This document shows positions 23,443 through 25,907 of a DNA stretch of 25,907 nt, in pieces (the first letter of the stretch is position 1; each line of letters starts with the position of its first letter). The notes beneath the pieces are model-generated. The model was not told the origin of the DNA, did no database searches, and was given only the letters and a program-made list of their open reading frames with translations. This DNA comes from an uncultured Sanguibacteroides sp. GTDB taxonomy: Bacteria; Bacteroidota; Bacteroidia; Bacteroidales; Marinifilaceae. Both the position numbers and the translations under genes were made by a program. The stretch lies in assembly GCF_900543425.1 (NCBI RefSeq), contig NZ_UQRQ01000032.1:1-25907 (forward strand), given 5' to 3'.

Positions 23443-24447
23443 ATGAAAAGAACATATTATTTGTTTAATCCGGGACGCTTGAGTCGAAAGGACAATACGT
23501 TAAAATTTACACCTGTAGATGAGGAGGGGAGAGAAGGGCAACCTCGTTATATCCCTGTCGAAACAGTCGATAATTTATTTGTATTCGGCAGTCTGGATGC
23601 TAATAGTGCCATGTATAATTTTTTGGGTAAGAATCAAATAGCGGTTCATTTTTTTGATTATTATGAACACTATACCGGTTCTTTTATGCCTAAAGATTAT
23701 TTGTTATCCGGTAGGATGCAAATAGCTCAGATGAAGCATTATATTCGTAAAGATAAACGAATGGCTATTGCCCGGCGATTTATTCAGGGAGCGGCTTTTA
23801 ATATGTTGAAAAATCTGAAGTATTATAACAATCGGGACAAAGATACTTTGTCACAAATAAACAGAATCGAAAATTATATTCCTTTAATTGAAACTGCAAC
23901 AGAAATACCTGAATTAATGGGTATCGAAGGGAATATCCGGCAAACCTATTATGAGGCTTTTGATGTTATTATCGATGGTTTTGTTATGGGTAACAGGAGT
24001 AAAATGCCTCCTTCGAATGAGGTGAATGCTATGATTTCTTTTGCGAATAGTATGTGTTATTCTGTTTGTTTAGATGCTATTTATCATACACAGTTGAATC
24101 CAACGATTAGTTTTTTGCATGAGCCGGGAGAAAGGCGTTATTCGTTAGCATTGGACTTGGCTGAGATTTTTAAACCTATATTGGCCGATCGGTTGATTTT
24201 TTCGATGCTTAATCGAAAACAAATTCAGAAATCTGATTTTGATCAGAAATTAAATGGTTGTCTTTTAAAGCCTTCCTCTATGAAAAAAGTTTCTCAAGAA
24301 TGGGAAAACAAGGTAAAAGAGACGATTAAACATAAAATGTTGGGTCGACATGTAAGCTATAAACACCTGATCAAGTTAGAGTGTTATAAATTGACAAAAC
24401 ATTTATTGGATATAGAAGAGTATAAACCTTTAAAAATGTGGTGGTAA
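23443..24447 (+). CDS. cas1: Cas1 integrase, type I-B
   Basis: The 334-residue protein is the spacer integrase. The N-terminal beta domain (1-85) contains the YYLFNPGRLSRKDNTL start seen in I-B Cas1 proteins. The helical catalytic domain has the metal-binding residues E162 (MGIEGNIRQTYY), H226 (FLHEPGERRYSLALDLAE) and E241. The length is normal. The stop codon directly abuts the start codon of cas2 with no intervening base, which fits production of the Cas1-Cas2 complex in fixed ratio. Confidence 0.97.
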   Translation: MKRTYYLFNPGRLSRKDNTLKFTPVDEEGREGQPRYIPVETVDNLFVFGSLDANSAMYNFLGKNQIAVHFFDYYEHYTGSFMPKDYLLSGRMQIAQMKHYIRKDKRMAIARRFIQGAAFNMLKNLKYYNNRDKDTLSQINRIENYIPLIETATEIPELMGIEGNIRQTYYEAFDVIIDGFVMGNRSKMPPSNEVNAMISFANSMCYSVCLDAIYHTQLNPTISFLHEPGERRYSLALDLAEIFKPILADRLIFSMLNRKQIQKSDFDQKLNGCLLKPSSMKKVSQEWENKVKETIKHKMLGRHVSYKHLIKLECYKLTKHLLDIEEYKPLKMWW

Positions 24448-24708
24448 ATGTATGTGATATTGGTTTACGACGTGGATCAAAAGCGAACCTCTAAGATGTT
24501 AAAATTATGTCGTCGCTATCTCTCTTGGATTCAGAATAGTGTCTTTGAAGGAGAAATATCCGAAGTGCAGTTGAAACAATTAAATGCAGAAGCTAAAAAT
24601 CTTATGGAGGATAAAGATAGTTTGATTATCTTCAAAAGTCGGGATGAAAAATGGCTACAAAAGGAGATCATCGGGGATGAAAAAGCCAGTATTTCTAATT
24701 TCTTATGA
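24448..24708 (+). CDS. cas2: Cas2, adaptation complex subunit
   Basis: The 86-residue ferredoxin-fold protein is the structural dimer that bridges two Cas1 dimers. The first strand YVILVYDVD with the conserved Asp (residue 8), the basic CRRYLSWIQNSVFEGEIS segment and the SLIIFKSR strand are typical. It directly follows cas1 and is the last gene before the leader and array. Confidence 0.95.
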   Translation: MYVILVYDVDQKRTSKMLKLCRRYLSWIQNSVFEGEISEVQLKQLNAEAKNLMEDKDSLIIFKSRDEKWLQKEIIGDEKASISNFL

Positions 24709-24927
24709 AGTCGACCTCTTGTTTTAACGATTAAAAAGAGGGTTCCGTAAATGCATATTAACATAAAACGCTCTTTGAAATATTGATAATAAACGAATTA
24801 GATAAAGTAGTCGACCTCCCGGTAAAATCTACGAATTAGAGGTCGACTGAAAAATATCTCAAAAAATGATCTATCGACAAAGTATAACTATTTGATTCTT
24901 TGTCGATTTTGTTTAAATTTATAACGT
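24709..24927 (+). promoter_or_regulatory. CRISPR leader with repeated AGTCGACCTC element and two hairpins
   Basis: The 219 bp between cas2 and the first repeat is AT-rich. AGTCGACCTC occurs at 24709-24718 and 24809-24818 and inverted (GAGGTCGACT) at 24839-24848, so the last two form a 10-bp stem. CCTCT/AGAGG with inner TTTTAA/TTAAAA makes another hairpin at 24715-24741. ATCGACAAAG (24873-24882) pairs with CTTTGTCGAT (24898-24907), followed by TTTTG, 20 bp before the first repeat. These may be the operon terminator, leader elements for integration, or both. No perfect TAnnTTTG promoter is visible. Confidence 0.65.
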
Positions 24928-25907
24928 CTATTAATTGAACTAAAGTAGAATTTAAATTATCCTGTTTTAACCTTTGCAAATTATAAGAAGCCACTATTAA
25001 TTGAACTAAAGTAGAATTTAAATCATTCTGTTGGTACTCTTTATGATTATCTTGGTATTCTATTAATTGAACTAAAGTAGAATTTAAATATGTTTATTAC
25101 AACTATATGATTTACGCGAATGCCCCTATTAATTGAACTAAAGTAGAATTTAAATGCAGGATGAACTTAACAATAATCTTATAAATACAGTCTATTAATT
25201 GAACTAAAGTAGAATTTAAATAGAATGAGCAGAAAAATCAAACTCCTGTAAAATAAGCTATTAATTGAACTAAAGTAGAATTTAAATATGATCGGCAAAG
25301 TCAAAATATTTTTTCTCGATATCCTATTAATTGAACTAAAGTAGAATTTAAATTGTTATCATACTCCGGACATTCCCTGACGGCTACACTATTAATTGAA
25401 CTAAAGTAGAATTTAAATACGACATTTTTACCCTTGTTGATTAACATACCTTGCCTATTAATTGAACTAAAGTAGAATTTAAATATTTCAGCGATGTCAA
25501 AGCTCAAAACTTCACTTAGACTATTAATTGAACTAAAGTAGAATTTAAATTTTGGACTCGTTTCACCTACATGTTTCAACATTCTGCTATTAATTGAACT
25601 AAAGTAGAATTTAAATCTGTTTATAACAAGGATGCTGCAATAACTTCCGGTCACTATTAATTGAACTAAAGTAGAATTTAAATTGTACGTTGTCTGGGAT
25701 CCTCAACACGAACCACCAGCTATTAATTGAACTAAAGTAGAATTTAAATTCTCAGGAGTGGGGGAATGAGCGGAATATGATGTATGCTATTAATTGAACT
25801 AAAGTAGAATTTAAATTCTCAGGAGTGGGGGAATGAGCGGAATATGATGTATGCTATTAATTGAACTAAAGTAGAATTTAAATTCTCAGGAGTGGGGGAA
25901 TGAGCGG
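24928..25907 (+). CRISPR. Type I-B CRISPR array, at least 15 repeats, continues past the window
   Basis: The 30-nt repeat starts CTATTAATTGAAC and ends GAATTTAAAT. Copies begin at 24928, 24994, 25060, 25126, 25192, 25258, 25324, 25389, 25455, 25521, 25587, 25654, 25720, 25787 and 25854, all identical as read. Spacers are 36 nt except one of 35 and three of 37. The GAATTTAAAT end resembles the I-B handle ATTGAAAN, so the array is read rightward, with the leader on the left next to cas2. Spacers 13 and 14 are identical and the partial spacer 15 has the same sequence. No spacer matches elsewhere in the window were noticed. The right end is cut by the window. Confidence 0.99.

Noticed and set aside
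25301..25654. 117-codon minus-strand ORF within the array
   Set aside because: It is an artefact of identical repeats lacking stops in that frame; the translation repeats KFYFSSIN at each repeat.
1..25907. Insertion sequences, tRNA or rRNA genes
   Set aside because: No transposase, terminal inverted repeats with target duplication, cloverleaf sequence or ribosomal RNA was recognised.

Overview
The window looks like a chromosomal segment of a Bacteroidales bacterium. Supporting signs are repeated TAnnTTTG-type -7 promoter elements, starts without Shine-Dalgarno sequences, a lipoprotein with a Cys-Ser-Asp-Asp-Asp surface-export type N-terminus, and a decayed piece of a SusC/RagA-type TonB receptor. 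The species cannot be named from the sequence alone.

Layout. (1) 1-4000: a ChaN-like secreted protein, a small helical-repeat-like protein behind a very strong leader hairpin, and hybrid cluster protein (hcp, minus strand) divergent from a Crp/Fnr-family regulator. The regulator probably controls hcp through a palindrome centred about 43 bp upstream of the hcp start site. (2) 4100-7500: an AI-2E family transporter, a membrane-anchored metallo-beta-lactamase-fold hydrolase, and a minus-strand pair of a membrane protein and a small winged-helix regulator with two nearly identical 15-bp operator-like palindromes in front. (3) 7500-15900: a SusC relic with an orphan terminator, then a DNA-repair block (nfo; sbcD-sbcC-YfcE-like phosphoesterase), a C-terminal processing protease and a DUF488 protein. 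(4) 16011-16736: a lone lipoprotein of unknown function. (5) 17189-25907: a type I-B CRISPR-Cas locus with cas8b(cst1)-cas7(cst2)-cas5-cas3-cas4-cas1-cas2, a leader, and an array of at least 15 identical 30-nt repeats that runs off the right edge. No cas6 is present in the window.

Most interesting observation. Antisense to the region upstream of cas8 (17189-17322, minus strand) lies what looks like a self-contained miniature CRISPR unit. It has its own promoter-like elements, a degenerate repeat with a canonical I-B type 3' handle (ATTGAAAA), a short 17-nt pseudo-spacer, a second degenerate repeat and an intrinsic terminator. The first 11 nt of the pseudo-spacer match the cas promoter exactly at 17377-17387, next to a CCA trinucleotide on the PAM side, and the match covers the expected -33 region of the cas8 promoter. 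This is the architecture expected of a crRNA-like RNA (CreR/CreA type) that directs Cascade to its own cas promoter, with too little pairing to cause cleavage, so that it represses. This is an inference from sequence; RNA and binding data would be needed.

Working together: the adaptation genes (cas4, cas1, cas2), Cas3 and the Cascade subunits form one tightly spaced rightward transcription unit, followed by the array in the same orientation. The proposed antisense RNA would close a feedback loop on that unit. Cas6, needed to cut the precursor crRNA, must come from outside the window.
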